Notes: generated by a model not told the origin, from the letters alone. Shown: positions 1 through 9,649, numbered from the stretch's first letter. The stretch is 64,000 nucleotides of DNA from Polaribacter tangerinus (GCF_038024095.1 NZ_CP150668.1:124001-188000); one strand, 5' to 3'. Translations and numbers: made by a program.

Positions 1-1250
1 TTTAAAGCCACGTAACTTTCTGCGAAAACAGCTATGTTTTTATGCCCTTGTTTTTTAAAGTGATTACCTAAAAAGTGAGCATACTCCAAAATAAAATCTG
101 GCTGAAAACTCATTTGCTTTTCTTGAAAAGTTGTTAAAAAATCTGAATTATCTACTGTAAAAGAAGTGTTTTTTTTGGTGTCTACTATTTTAAAATTTGT
201 ACTTCCTGCTTTTTCCATTAACATCACACGCCAAGAAAAACGATATCCTTGTTCATTCCAAAATAATTCTCCAGGATACAAAAGATAACGCCATGGAAAC
301 ATTATTTGAATGATAAAGAAAATACATAAAACGGTTTTAGTAATTTTTTGTCTACTATTTGAAAGCTTTAAAGTAGAAATACTTTGTATTTTTTTTCTAG
401 TGATTAAAATATTTTTAGTTAAAAAATTAATTATTTTTTGATGAAAACTGTTCTCAAAAAAAATAAGTGTAGCAATAATCATTATATAAGGAAACATACC
501 AATAGGAAATAAAACTCTTGTAAAAACATGAAAAAACACAACTGCTATAAAAGCCATGTTTCGAGTTTTTTTGTAAAGTAGTAAAAAAGGAATTGTTAAG
601 TCGTACAACATCCCAGACCAACTCATTGCATAATGAAACCAATTTTGTTGCATAAACGTTTCTCCAATTAAAGGGATATCGAACTTAGAAGGTAGCCAAA
701 TCTTTAAAGGCATAGCTCTAAGTAGCCAATCGGAATTTAATTTTGCTAAGCCAGCATAAAAATATACAATAATTAATAGTAACTTTATGCTATCTATAGA
801 CCATTTCGGGACTTTTAAATACTTTTTACCGTTTAAATAGGCATCTAAAGAAAAATAAGCATTAGCCGGTAAAAAAATGAGAAGAAAACTTACTAAATTA
901 ATAAAGTAATAGTGATTTAAATAGGTTGTTTTATCCATTAACTCAATATACAAGAAGGATAAAAAAAAGATAATTGTGGCGAATCTATATTTATATCCAA
1001 TTGCAATAAAAATTGCAGATAACCCACAAATTAAAAAAATAAAATAAGTGTAATTACCTATAGGTTTTATAAATTCTAACCCCAAATAAGAAAAATGAAA
1101 TTTGGGTAAGAGATATAGTTTTTCTATCCAGCCATTTATCCAAAAACGTAACATACTTACAAACATTAACAGCCCAAAAAGCAAACGAAAAATTGCTAAT
1201 GGGGCTGTATTTGTTTGTGTATTAAAATTATATTTTAATTTAGATATCAC
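1..1250 (-). CDS. HTTM-domain membrane protein (vitamin K carboxylase-like), 3' end outside window
   Basis: The minus-strand frame is open from 1250 to the left edge, so the C-terminus is missing. I chose a GTG start at 1250; an in-frame TAA lies seven codons upstream and no ATG fits the conserved N-terminus (APLAIFRLLFG at about residue 17). The protein is very hydrophobic, with several membrane segments, and has the look of the HTTM family related to the membrane part of vitamin K-dependent gamma-glutamyl carboxylase. It sits 30 bp downstream of an imelysin lipoprotein and a DUF4856 lipoprotein on the same strand, an arrangement commonly seen in flavobacterial iron-uptake loci, often next to a TonB-dependent receptor. 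Its biochemical activity is unknown; a role in the surface or periplasmic iron system is inferred from context only. Confidence 0.75.
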   Translation of the reverse strand, partial: MISKLKYNFNTQTNTAPLAIFRLLFGLLMFVSMLRFWINGWIEKLYLLPKFHFSYLGLEFIKPIGNYTYFIFLICGLSAIFIAIGYKYRFATIIFFLSFLYIELMDKTTYLNHYYFINLVSFLLIFLPANAYFSLDAYLNGKKYLKVPKWSIDSIKLLLIIVYFYAGLAKLNSDWLLRAMPLKIWLPSKFDIPLIGETFMQQNWFHYAMSWSGMLYDLTIPFLLLYKKTRNMAFIAVVFFHVFTRVLFPIGMFPYIMIIATLIFFENSFHQKIINFLTKNILITRKKIQSISTLKLSNSRQKITKTVLCIFFIIQIMFPWRYLLYPGELFWNEQGYRFSWRVMLMEKAGSTNFKIVDTKKNTSFTVDNSDFLTTFQEKQMSFQPDFILEYAHFLGNHFKKQGHKNIAVFAESYVAL

Positions 1251-1280
1251 TTTAATAAAACCTAATCTTTAGTGTTTTTT

Positions 1281-2381
1281 TTAATCGCCGTCTGCATCTA
1301 CATAATCAACACTTATATTAAATGTCTGTATCATATCTACTTTCATTAAGACCACGTTTTTTTGTAGTTCGTCATACGCTTTTGTCATGGCAACATTGTC
1401 TGAGTTTATTTGTATAGAAAAGCTATTGTTTAGTTTTTCTATAGCTGTTTTTGCTATTGTAAATTGATTACTAATACTTGTTGCTAAATCATTTCTATTT
1501 AACGTAATTAAGTAATCATTAAATCCTAGTCCTTTCGTATTTTTACCAAAATGTTTTCCTTCAAAAAGATTTTGTACAGCTGAAAGCGCTTCTAGAGTTA
1601 ATTCTTTAGAAACCGTATTATTGTAAAAAGCTTCTACTTTTTGGGGTAAAGGTGTCGAAGAAAAAATACCAGATGGAATTCCGATTTTATTTGCTCTTAG
1701 TCCTTTTTCGTAATAAAAAATGTAATCATTTACTAATTGATTTACTGAACCAGACAGTGTATTTACTGTATTATTAACAAATACATTTCGTTGTTCTTTA
1801 AAATCTGTAACTACAATATTTGTAAGAGAACTCATTTGCGCTATAACATCATAAAGGTATTTCTTAAAGTTCTCCTTATTAGTATCTATAGTATATTTTT
1901 CTATTATTTTACTATCTGAATTGTCAAGACCAAATAACAGATAATCCAATGCAGGAAAACCTTGAGCGTCGTGGTTATTAGCACTATTTAAGTCGTAACT
2001 GCCATTTTTAATATTATCATCAATATCGGTAACAGTTACCGGATAAATATTTATGTGGAATTTGTATAGAATTTCATTTGCTTTACCAATATTATACATT
2101 TCTATATGTTGCCAAGATTTGTAAGCAGTTAGCCAAGAATTTCTTAATGATTCTAAATTAGCAATATTTGGATTATCTATAAAAGCATTTCCTTCAGTTT
2201 TTAAGAGCGCCATTTTAGAACTAAAGTCTTCATAAGCAGGAATAATAATATTGTCTGCTATATTTGTTAACATTCCTTTTCTGTCGAAGCTATCTTTAAG
2301 AACTGGATTTTCTTCTTCAGTTGATGAACATGAGCTCAGAATAAAAAGTGTAATAATTACGGGGAATATTTTTTTAAACAT
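1281..2381 (-). CDS. Imelysin family lipoprotein (IrpA/EfeO-like)
   Basis: A lipoprotein signal peptide ends at ILSSC (Cys18), so the protein is probably anchored in the envelope. The rest (366 aa) is helical and fits the imelysin/insulin-cleaving peptidase-like fold used by iron-regulated periplasmic proteins. The family hallmark GxHxxE is altered: residues 137-147 read HDAQGFPALDY, so the His is Pro and the Glu is Asp, as in the less-studied GFPALDYLL branch. Gene order (DUF4856, imelysin, HTTM, all on the minus strand with short gaps) supports a shared operon for iron or metal acquisition. The exact ligand is not known. The ATG at 2381 gives an ideal signal peptide. Confidence 0.87.
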   Translation of the reverse strand: MFKKIFPVIITLFILSSCSSTEEENPVLKDSFDRKGMLTNIADNIIIPAYEDFSSKMALLKTEGNAFIDNPNIANLESLRNSWLTAYKSWQHIEMYNIGKANEILYKFHINIYPVTVTDIDDNIKNGSYDLNSANNHDAQGFPALDYLLFGLDNSDSKIIEKYTIDTNKENFKKYLYDVIAQMSSLTNIVVTDFKEQRNVFVNNTVNTLSGSVNQLVNDYIFYYEKGLRANKIGIPSGIFSSTPLPQKVEAFYNNTVSKELTLEALSAVQNLFEGKHFGKNTKGLGFNDYLITLNRNDLATSISNQFTIAKTAIEKLNNSFSIQINSDNVAMTKAYDELQKNVVLMKVDMIQTFNISVDYVDADGD

Positions 2382-2439
2382 AACTTAAATGTGTTGAATT
2401 AAAAATTATCTATACGAAAGTTTTTTTGTTAATTAAAAA

Positions 2440-3627
2440 TTAACTACCAGCTTGCTCCAAAGTGAAATTAAATTTTGCTGAAATTGCTGTAGCCATATCA
2501 TCTAGTGTTTTATTAGTTACACTCCAAAAACCGTCTTCTTTCATGAGGGTATTTATAAAGTTATCTACTTCAGATTTTGAAAAATAAGGCATATTTGTGT
2601 TAGGATTGTTAGTAAATTGTAGACTATAAATAAAACCAAAACCTTCAGATAAATCATGAAAAGCAGTTCCCTTATCATTTGCTAACGTTGCTTTTGCGAC
2701 CTGTAAATAGTATACTGCTCTAATTCCTATAATTTCAGATATTTTTTCCTTTAAAATGGCAATTTGATCATCTCTCGTTATGTAGTCTTTCGCAACAATT
2801 GCTGCTCTACCCAATTTAAAAGCATTATAAATATCATCTGCAATACCTTTAAAATCTGCATCTCCCTCAACTCTATTTAAATATTTATTTAAATAACTAT
2901 CTACATTTAAAATAGGAGATTCAATATTCGGTTCATTACCATACATGTAGCCAAATGCTTCATCCCATTTATGCTCCATATTCGTGTAGTTTTTTCCACT
3001 TACTAGAACATCTCCGTTGTTATCAGTTATGTTTGTACCAGCATCTAAAACAGCCTTACTTAGGTAGTTATTTAATATTTGATCTGTCATAAGTGCTCCG
3101 ATTAATCCTTTCACAAAAGCTTGATCATACTCTAAACCCTTTGCATTTACCCATCGAACTGGTCCGCCACCAGCTTCTTGAAGTTGTCCAGCAACACCTT
3201 TCGAAGCATTGTTGTTCCAGTATGGAAAAACATTATTTACTTGCCCAATAATCCAAGAATCAAAATCAGCTTTTATAGCTTGTGAGTCAGTAGTATTTGA
3301 AGAAAATAAATCTGTTGATGCAGCAACTTTACTTCTAATATTTTTAGATGATAAATTTAAATTTGATTCTTTAAAGTTATTCTCTCCAGCTTCATGAGAA
3401 AATTTACCTGCTAATGATGATATATCTTCTTCTGTGGGTTTTAAAAATGCTTTTGCCAATTCATCTCCCATTCTTATTCTAGAAGTTTGACCAGGAAAAC
3501 TAACTGTACTTTCTCCGTTACGCTCAAATTTATAGGTATTTGGAGCAATTGTTGTTATGTTTTCATTACTACTATTGCAAGCGAATAATACACTAGAAAT
3601 TGATAAAATAATAAATACTTTTTTCAT
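2440..3627 (-). CDS. DUF4856 lipoprotein, partner of imelysin
   Basis: The frame could open at 3666, but I chose the ATG at 3627 (395 aa), because it begins directly with a clean lipoprotein signal (MKKVFIILSI then LFAC, Cys17) and because a -7 box lies at 3668-3675, which puts the transcript start close to 3660. The mature part matches DUF4856, a family found almost only beside imelysin-like proteins in Bacteroidota. It is first in the apparent three-gene operon, with 58 bp to the imelysin gene. No catalytic motif is visible; a role in binding or presenting iron or another cofactor outside the inner membrane is inferred from the neighbours. Confidence 0.82.
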   Translation of the reverse strand: MKKVFIILSISSVLFACNSSNENITTIAPNTYKFERNGESTVSFPGQTSRIRMGDELAKAFLKPTEEDISSLAGKFSHEAGENNFKESNLNLSSKNIRSKVAASTDLFSSNTTDSQAIKADFDSWIIGQVNNVFPYWNNNASKGVAGQLQEAGGGPVRWVNAKGLEYDQAFVKGLIGALMTDQILNNYLSKAVLDAGTNITDNNGDVLVSGKNYTNMEHKWDEAFGYMYGNEPNIESPILNVDSYLNKYLNRVEGDADFKGIADDIYNAFKLGRAAIVAKDYITRDDQIAILKEKISEIIGIRAVYYLQVAKATLANDKGTAFHDLSEGFGFIYSLQFTNNPNTNMPYFSKSEVDNFINTLMKEDGFWSVTNKTLDDMATAISAKFNFTLEQAGS

Positions 3628-3667
3628 TTTATTAAGATTAATTATAAATAATATTTTTAAACTCATG

Positions 3668-3698
3668 CAAATATAAATCGTAAAACGGATATTAACAA
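3668..3698 (-). promoter_or_regulatory. Bacteroidota-type promoter for the DUF4856 operon
   Basis: On the minus strand the -7 box TATATTTG (3668-3675) matches TAnnTTTG exactly, and a TTG (3696-3698) lies 20 bp further upstream as the -33 element. This is the housekeeping promoter pattern of the phylum. It ends about 40 bp before the chosen ATG of the DUF4856 gene and overlaps the alternative upstream start, which argues against that start. Confidence 0.5.
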
Positions 3699-3758
3699 GA
3701 TTTATTTAGAATAAATAAAAATAAAATTCAAATCAATTAATTATGAGATGGTTAACTA

Positions 3759-4062
3759 TTAAGGTTTTATAATAAGTACAACTAATTTTCTAATATCTTC
3801 AGCATTTTCATTTTTTTGGAATATAAATAGCTATTAGTTCACTATTATTTTTAGATAAGAAAGGAATACAAAACCTATTATCAAGTAATCTAAAAAAAAA
3901 ATATTATAAATTGTTTGTGAATTTAAAGGAGCTAAATTTACATACCAAGATTCATGTTTATTGTCAATTAAATACCTTATAAATAGGTGCTTGTGTCTCT
4001 ATTTTTTTACCATAATCTAAAGCGCGTTTTAACAGTTCTAATTTTGGGAAGCCTACACAGGA
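3759..4062 (-). pseudogene. Frame-broken remnant of an unrecognised coding sequence
   Basis: This is the main content of the only gap over 300 bp (3628-4134). On the minus strand three protein-like pieces follow each other in different frames: a piece ending ALDYGKKIETQAPIYKVFN then stop; a piece starting DNKHESWYVNLAPLNS; and a piece RFCIPFLSKNNSELIAIY followed, across a run of A residues, by NENAEDIRKLVVLIIKP and a TAA at 3759-3761. The pieces look like the C-terminal part of one protein with two or three frameshifts. I cannot name the family. Decay of a real gene is the simplest reading; chance open frames are the alternative. Confidence 0.45.
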
Positions 4063-4134
4063 ACTTTTGTTTTTAAAGTAATTTATAAACTACAGTAAGT
4101 TGTAAAGATTCCAAAAAAATCACATAATATAAAA

Positions 4135-4998
4135 CTACACTCCATTAAAAACCTCCAAAGCCTTGTTATAAGCACTTTCAAAACTCATAGGTTTTATGTT
4201 AGTATCTACTTTTTGAGCTGTAAAATAAGATAATAATTTTTCTGTAGGCATATTACCAGTTAATTCATCTTTTGCCATGGGGCATCCTCCATAGCCTTTT
4301 ATGGCACCATCAAACCGATTACAACCAGCCAAAAAAGCGGCATTTACTTTCTCATGCCATTTATTTGGTGTGGTATGCAAATGTGCGCCAAACTCTATAG
4401 ATGGGAAAGCAGGTATTAAATTCGAAAATAAGTATGATATTTCTTTGGGAGTAGAAGAACCTATAGTATCAGATAATGATAAAATTTTCACTCCCATTGT
4501 GGCTAATTTTTGTGTCCATTCTCCCACAATATCAACATTCCACGGATCACCGTAAGGGTTACCAAACCCCATAGATAAGTAGGCAACAACCTTTTTATTT
4601 TTCTTGTCTGCTAAAGAAAGTATTTCTTCTAAAGTAACAATAGACTCTGCAATTGTTTTATGAGTATTTCTCATTTGAAAATTTTCTGATATAGAAAATG
4701 GATATCCCAAATAATCAACTTCTTCAAACTGAACAGCATCTTTTGCACCTCTAGTATTGGCAATAATAGCCAACAATTTACTAGCAGTATTTGAAAGGTC
4801 TAATTTTGATAAAACAGCGGCTGTATCTCGCATTTGTGGAATGGCCTTTGGCGATACAAAACTTCCAAAATCAATAGTATCAAAGCCAACTTTTAGTAAC
4901 GAGTTAATGTACAATGCTTTTTTTTCAGTGGAAATAAAATGAGATTTTATTCCCTGCATTGCGTCTCTTGGGCACTCAATAATTTTGACTTTTTTCAT
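4135..4998 (-). CDS. Hydroxymethylglutaryl-CoA lyase-like enzyme
   Basis: 287 aa from the ATG at 4998 (a TTG codon just upstream at 5001 is less likely). The N-terminus has the HMGL-like opening VKIIECPRDAMQG with the catalytic Arg-Asp pair, there is a GAHLHTT metal-binding segment, and the C-terminal half carries the Cys loop GGCPMAKDELTGNMPTE that is diagnostic for HMG-CoA lyases. The family cleaves HMG-CoA to acetoacetate and acetyl-CoA in leucine breakdown and acts as a TIM barrel with a divalent metal in the cytoplasm. No other leucine-degradation gene is adjacent. A -7 box TATCTTTG at 5004-5011 lies just before the start. Related DRE-TIM lyases are the alternative, but the Cys loop makes HMGL the better call. 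Confidence 0.87.
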   Translation of the reverse strand: MKKVKIIECPRDAMQGIKSHFISTEKKALYINSLLKVGFDTIDFGSFVSPKAIPQMRDTAAVLSKLDLSNTASKLLAIIANTRGAKDAVQFEEVDYLGYPFSISENFQMRNTHKTIAESIVTLEEILSLADKKNKKVVAYLSMGFGNPYGDPWNVDIVGEWTQKLATMGVKILSLSDTIGSSTPKEISYLFSNLIPAFPSIEFGAHLHTTPNKWHEKVNAAFLAGCNRFDGAIKGYGGCPMAKDELTGNMPTEKLLSYFTAQKVDTNIKPMSFESAYNKALEVFNGV

Positions 4999-5211
4999 CA
5001 ATTCAAAGATATAGAAACAAACCGATTCTTAAAATAGATTTTTTGCCAAATATTGCTAAACTTCTTCGTTCGCTTACATACTTAAAATAAGTAAAGAAAT
5101 ATTTGTGCAAATTATTCGAAACATACATTTGTAAAAAGAGAATTATTAATAACTCTACTCGCAAATATTTTAAACTATTATAAGATTACTTTGGTTAAAA
5201 AGGACTAATTT

Positions 5212-5826
5212 TTACCATAAAATTAGAATGGCAATACACACAAAAACAACAATTTGTGCCCATTTAAAAAAAAATCCGATTTTAGAATATTTATTTATAA
5301 AATTAGTTACTGTACTTCCTAAAAGTGCGAAACTACCAAACACTACAAAAGACACGGTTATAAAAATTACCCCAAGTATAAAAAACTGAATTGTAGTACT
5401 TAAGGTGTTAGAAAATAAAAATTGAGGAAAAAGTGCTAAGAAAAATAGCGTAACTTTTGGATTTAGAACATTCATTAAAAATCCCTTTTTAAATAAACTA
5501 ACGGCACTTTTTTTCGTAACATTATCCGAATTTAATACAATTGTAGCATCACTCTTATAAACAGAATAAGCCAAAAAAATAAGATAACAAGCACCTATTA
5601 TTTTTAATGAATTAAAAAGAAAATAGTGTTGTTGTATAATTGCAGAAACACCAAAAGCAACCAACGATGTATGAACTAAACAACCAAACATAAGACCAAA
5701 AATAATAGCAAAACCTTGTTTTTTTCCGAATATAATACTTTGCGTTAACACAAAAATATTATCTGGCCCAGGAGACATGGCCAAGATTGTAGTTGCAAAA
5801 ACAAAGGTAAATAGTGTTTCTAACAT
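5212..5826 (-). CDS. LysE/RhtB family amino-acid exporter
   Basis: I chose the ATG at 5826 (204 aa); the frame extends to a TTG at 5844, which would overlap the upstream gene and lacks conservation. The protein has about six hydrophobic segments and the family signature MSPGPDNIFVLTQS near residue 17. LysE/RhtB proteins export lysine, threonine, homoserine lactone or similar solutes through the inner membrane. It lies 10 bp downstream of the VF530-type gene, so the two are probably co-transcribed, although no functional link is known. The substrate cannot be deduced from sequence. Confidence 0.85.
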   Translation of the reverse strand: MLETLFTFVFATTILAMSPGPDNIFVLTQSIIFGKKQGFAIIFGLMFGCLVHTSLVAFGVSAIIQQHYFLFNSLKIIGACYLIFLAYSVYKSDATIVLNSDNVTKKSAVSLFKKGFLMNVLNPKVTLFFLALFPQFLFSNTLSTTIQFFILGVIFITVSFVVFGSFALLGSTVTNFINKYSKIGFFFKWAQIVVFVCIAILILW

Positions 5827-5836
5827 TTTATGGCAA

Positions 5837-6058
5837 CTAGTCAATCATATTTTTTAAATAAAAATCTTCTACTTTTTTTCTGGCCCAAGGTGTTGTTCTA
5901 AGAAATTTTAAACTAGATTTATAGGTAGGATTATTTTTAAAAGCATTAATATTTAATAAATAACCAAGCTCATCCCAACCATATTCTAAAAATAGCTGTT
6001 CTAACATGGTTGCTAGTTTTATGCCGTGTAGTGGGTTGTTAGGTTGTTCTTTGCTCAT
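5837..6058 (-). CDS. VF530 family (DUF2132) small DNA-binding-like protein
   Basis: A 73-residue protein that fills the whole VF530 domain: conserved features are the [16 protein letters not shown] start, the YGWDELG segment, and [16 protein letters not shown] at the end. The family name comes from a Vibrio protein solved structurally and described as DNA-binding; its cellular role is not established. A candidate -7 box TATTTTTG lies at 6101-6108 on the minus strand, about 45 bp before the ATG. It leads a likely two-gene unit with the LysE exporter. Confidence 0.85.
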   Translation of the reverse strand: MSKEQPNNPLHGIKLATMLEQLFLEYGWDELGYLLNINAFKNNPTYKSSLKFLRTTPWARKKVEDFYLKNMID

Positions 6059-6262
6059 AATAATATCCGAAAGTTTAAATAATTAAATTGTTCTAAATCA
6101 CAAAAATACAGTTTCAAAAATTGATGTAAAAGTTTATGTGTCAATTTAAAAATATAAGAGAATTAAAAGGTGAAAAACATTCTTCATATTATATAGTGTA
6201 AAGTAATGGCTAATTATGATTTTTTCAATAATTTAGCTAAAAATTTTAGAAATAAACAATCA

Positions 6263-7348
6263 ATGAAAAACATAGCATTAAATGATGTACATATTGCTCT
6301 TGGCGCAAAAATGGTACCATTTGCAGGTTTTAATATGCCTGTTCAATATGAAGGTGTAACTATAGAACATAATACGGTTAGAGAATCTGTTGGTGTTTTT
6401 GATGTTAGCCATATGGGAGAGTTTTTAGTAAGTGGAGAAAATGCCCTAGCTTTAATTCAAAAAGTAACTTCTAATGATGCTTCTAAACTAGCTATTGGAG
6501 ATGCTCAATATAGCTGTTTTCCGAATGAAGAAAATGGTATTGTTGATGATTTAATTTGTTATAGAATTAAAGAAGATACCTACTTACTAGTTGTAAATGC
6601 CTCTAATATAGAAAAGGACTGGAACTGGATTTCTAAGTATAACCAAACTATTAAAGCAGATATAAAAAACATATCAGACAATTATTCTTTATTAGCCATT
6701 CAAGGACCAAAAGCCATTGAGGCAATGCAACCATTGTCTTCCTTAGATTTGGCAGATATTCCGTTTTATAAATTTAAAATAGGAGATTTTGCCGGCATAG
6801 AAAACGTAATTATTTCTGCAACTGGTTATACAGGTTCTGGTGGTTTTGAAATTTATTGTAAAAATGAAGAAGTTGCCCAAGTTTGGACTAATGTTTTTAA
6901 GGCTGGAAAGAAATTCGGAATCAAACCGATAGGGTTGGCAGCAAGAGATACTTTGCGTTTAGAAATGGGATATTGCCTATATGGAAATGATATAAATGAC
7001 AGCACTTCTCCTATTGAAGCGGGTTTAGGATGGATTACAAAGTTTACTAAAGATTTTGTAAACCACGAAGCATTGGCTCAAGAGAAAGCAAATAAACCAT
7101 CACGTAAGTTAGTAGCTTTTGAATTAGATGAACGAGGTATTCCTAGACATGGATATGATATTGTAGACGAACAAGGTAATATTATTGGAAATGTTACTTC
7201 AGGAACTATGAGTCCGAGTTTGCAAAAAGGAATTGGTTTAGGATATGTACCTTTAGCATTTGCAAAATTAGGAACTAAAATTTTCATTCAAGTTCGTAAA
7301 AAAGCCATACCTGCAACATTGGTTAAACTTCCTTTTTATAAAGGATAA
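6263..7348 (+). CDS. gcvT: Glycine cleavage system T protein (aminomethyltransferase)
   Basis: 361 aa from the ATG at 6263. The frame is open to an ATG at 6206, but the extra 19 residues have no counterpart in the family, whose members begin near [22 protein letters not shown]. The protein shows the folate-binding GcvT features: [12 protein letters not shown], the [14 protein letters not shown] motif and the C-terminal barrel with [12 protein letters not shown]. It takes the aminomethyl group from GcvH and passes a methylene to tetrahydrofolate, releasing ammonia. The gene stands alone here, as is common in Bacteroidota, where gcvH and gcvP lie elsewhere. A terminator follows at 7366-7391. 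Confidence 0.95.
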   Translation: MKNIALNDVHIALGAKMVPFAGFNMPVQYEGVTIEHNTVRESVGVFDVSHMGEFLVSGENALALIQKVTSNDASKLAIGDAQYSCFPNEENGIVDDLICYRIKEDTYLLVVNASNIEKDWNWISKYNQTIKADIKNISDNYSLLAIQGPKAIEAMQPLSSLDLADIPFYKFKIGDFAGIENVIISATGYTGSGGFEIYCKNEEVAQVWTNVFKAGKKFGIKPIGLAARDTLRLEMGYCLYGNDINDSTSPIEAGLGWITKFTKDFVNHEALAQEKANKPSRKLVAFELDERGIPRHGYDIVDEQGNIIGNVTSGTMSPSLQKGIGLGYVPLAFAKLGTKIFIQVRKKAIPATLVKLPFYKG

Positions 7349-7365
7349 AGTATAAACGTATTAAT

Positions 7366-7391
7366 AAAAGCCTCACAAAAGTGGGGCTTTT
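7366..7391 (+). terminator. Rho-independent terminator after gcvT
   Basis: Eleven-base-pair stem (AAAAGCCTCAC with GTGGGGCTTTT, one G-T pair) with a 4-nt A loop, ending in a short T run. It lies 18 bp after the gcvT stop and 42 bp before the next start, so the downstream SDR gene probably has its own promoter. Confidence 0.8.
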
Positions 7392-7432
7392 AATTAAAAT
7401 TTTCATCCCAAAATATAAAACCTCATTAAAGC

Positions 7433-8551
7433 ATGAATTGTTTGTTAACAGGTAGCTCAGGAATAGTTGGTAGTCACATAATGTTTGAGTGGATTTACAA
7501 AGCATTAGTAGAAAAAACTGTAAATCATTTATTTGTAGTAATAAGAAACAACAAAAAACCTGCAAAAGATAGATTGTTGGCGATTTTAAATGACAGCTCC
7601 AGACCTCATTTTTTAAATGATTTTTCTATGGCAGATTGTTTATCAAAAATAACCGTTATCCCATCAGATTTATCAAATATCAAAAAACAAACCTTAGAAA
7701 AATATAACTTTAGCACTGTAATTCATTGTGCAGGCTCCACTAGCTTGCAACATACCACAGATTCTAAAGAAAAAGTACAACATCAAAACTTTAATGTTAC
7801 CAAGCAATTATTAACTGAATTACCGCACAATGTAAAACGATTTTTGTACATAAGTACAGCGTATTCATTCGGAATACAAAAAGATAAGGTAACCGATACA
7901 ATTGCAAATTTTAAGGTTCAAGAGTTTAGAAACCCTTATGAAAAGTCTAAGTACGAAAGTGAAAAATATGTTAGCGAAACCTGTGCCAAAAAAAATATTA
8001 TATCTCAAATATTAAGGCCTAGTATTATTTGTGGTAGACTAATTGATGCTCCTTTTTTTGAAACCCCAAAGTTTGATGTATTTTATGCGTGGGCAATTTT
8101 TCTAAATAAGTATGCTCGTAAAGCATCTTCAGATTTTAGAATTTGGATTGATCAAAAAAGTGGGTTAAATATTGTGCCTGTAGATTTTGTAGCCAAAGCA
8201 GTATTACATGCTTTTTTACAACCTAATATTAAAGAATTAAATATTGTAAACCCAACGCAAATACTACATAAAAATTATGTAGGAGATGTGTTACGATACT
8301 TTAAAATTAATGCTTTTAATTACGTTTCGGAAAGGCCAGAGAACTTAAATAATTTCGAGCAATTGTATTATAAAACTATTGGGGTAGTTTTCGAAAAGTA
8401 CATTTCTGTTCCAGATTTGCAGTTTCAATCAGAAACTATTTTAAAGTTTATAAACCAACTAAATTTGAGTACTAACTTGGGGGTACATGAAAACTTTATG
8501 AAACTTATAGATTTTTCTGTGAAAAAAGAATTTAAAAGTAGTTATGCTTAA
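7433..8551 (+). CDS. SDR-type NAD(P)-dependent oxidoreductase / thioester-reductase-like
   Basis: 372 aa with an N-terminal Rossmann nucleotide-binding loop (LLTGSSGIVGSH, residues 4-15) and the extended-SDR active site YISTAYSFG followed by YEKSKYESE. The order and the RPSIICGR segment resemble the Male-sterility/thioester-reductase branch (NAD_binding_4), which reduces carrier-bound acyl groups, or modifies sugars or lipids. No carrier protein or adenylation domain is nearby, so the substrate is open. The next gene on the same strand is a membrane hydrolase starting 23 bp later; no functional link is evident. Confidence 0.75.
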   Translation: MNCLLTGSSGIVGSHIMFEWIYKALVEKTVNHLFVVIRNNKKPAKDRLLAILNDSSRPHFLNDFSMADCLSKITVIPSDLSNIKKQTLEKYNFSTVIHCAGSTSLQHTTDSKEKVQHQNFNVTKQLLTELPHNVKRFLYISTAYSFGIQKDKVTDTIANFKVQEFRNPYEKSKYESEKYVSETCAKKNIISQILRPSIICGRLIDAPFFETPKFDVFYAWAIFLNKYARKASSDFRIWIDQKSGLNIVPVDFVAKAVLHAFLQPNIKELNIVNPTQILHKNYVGDVLRYFKINAFNYVSERPENLNNFEQLYYKTIGVVFEKYISVPDLQFQSETILKFINQLNLSTNLGVHENFMKLIDFSVKKEFKSSYA

Positions 8552-8574
8552 ACCTATAATTTAAAATTTAATCG

Positions 8575-9573
8575 TTGGATTCGTTAACCCAAATAGTATT
8601 AGGAGCCGCAGTAGGAGAAGCTATTTTAGGAAAAAAGATAGGTAACAAAGCAATGCTTTATGGAGCTATAGCAGGAACAATACCCGATTTAGATTTTTTA
8701 TTTTCCTATTTTACAGATACTGTAACTGCTCTAGAAATTCATAGAGGTTTTACACATTCTTTATTTTTTTCTTTATTCTTCTCTCCTATTTTAGGAATTC
8801 TGGTAAGTAAATATGAAAAATACAAAAGCGTAAAAGAATGGAGCCTACTTTTTTTTCTAGGCTTTTTTACTCATGCACTTTTAGATGCGCAAACGAGTTG
8901 GGGAACACAATTGTTTTGGCCATTTGAAATGCCATTAGAATTTAAAAATATTTTTGTAATCGATCCATTATATACATTACCTTTTTTAGTTTTTTTATGT
9001 TTAGCGATGAAACAAAATAGAAAATCAAAAAAGCGAATGATATACAATTACCTGGGTATAACCATAAGTAGTTTATACCTTTTACTTACCATCGTTTTAA
9101 AAGGAATTTCTTACAATACTTTTACACAAGAATTGAATTCTCAAAATATTCGTTACAAAGAAATTAAAACGAAACCTACCCCTTTTAATTCTGTTTTGTG
9201 GAGTGCAAATGTAGAAACTGATAGCTCTTTCTTAATAGGATACAGCTCTTTTTTTGATAAAAAACCAATATACTTTTCCGAATACCCTAAAAATCATCAT
9301 TTGTTAGGGAATTTGGTAAATCACCCAAAAGTTCAACGAATGATATCTATTTCTAAAGGTTGGTTTACCATAAATAAAATTGGCTCAAACTTGTATTTTA
9401 ACGATTTAAGATTTGGACTATTAAGCATACAACCAAATGCTAAAAATTTTGTTTTCAAATACAAAATTGACATCGATAAAAATGGCACTCCCTATTTTAT
9501 TGAAACCACCAAAAACAAATCTGACGGAAAAAAACTCTTAAAAGACTTAATACAGAGAATTTCTGGTAATTAG
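8575..9573 (+). CDS. YdjM-like membrane-bound metal-dependent hydrolase
   Basis: 332 aa starting at a TTG codon (8575); the start is supported because the family begins with exactly this MDSLTQIVLGAAVGEA-type sequence. The N-terminal half is a run of membrane helices with the family residues PDLDF, HRGFTHS and HALLDAQTSWG, which are predicted to hold metal in YdjM-type hydrolases. The C-terminal third is soluble and lineage-specific. YdjM in enterobacteria is an SOS-induced inner-membrane protein, but the substrate of the family is not known. A terminator shared with the converging gene follows. Confidence 0.8.
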   Translation: MDSLTQIVLGAAVGEAILGKKIGNKAMLYGAIAGTIPDLDFLFSYFTDTVTALEIHRGFTHSLFFSLFFSPILGILVSKYEKYKSVKEWSLLFFLGFFTHALLDAQTSWGTQLFWPFEMPLEFKNIFVIDPLYTLPFLVFLCLAMKQNRKSKKRMIYNYLGITISSLYLLLTIVLKGISYNTFTQELNSQNIRYKEIKTKPTPFNSVLWSANVETDSSFLIGYSSFFDKKPIYFSEYPKNHHLLGNLVNHPKVQRMISISKGWFTINKIGSNLYFNDLRFGLLSIQPNAKNFVFKYKIDIDKNGTPYFIETTKNKSDGKKLLKDLIQRISGN

Positions 9574-9600
9574 TTAACCTTTATAAATAAAAAGCAAAAA

Positions 9601-9626
9601 AATACCCAAGTTCTCACTTGGGTATT
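9601..9626. terminator. Bidirectional terminator between converging genes
   Basis: A perfect 10-bp stem (AATACCCAAG with CTTGGGTATT) and a 6-nt loop lies between the stop of the plus-strand hydrolase at 9573 and the stop of the minus-strand acyltransferase at 9650. A-rich and T-rich flanks on both sides fit termination in both directions. Confidence 0.82.
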
Positions 9627-9649
9627 TAAAAATATGTAAGCTTTGTAAA

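Noticed and set aside
2440..3666. Start of the DUF4856 protein at 3666
   Set aside because: It would place extra residues before the lipoprotein signal and overlap the promoter box.
6206..6262. N-terminal extension of GcvT
   Set aside because: The 19 residues have no match in the family; the ATG at 6263 gives the standard length.
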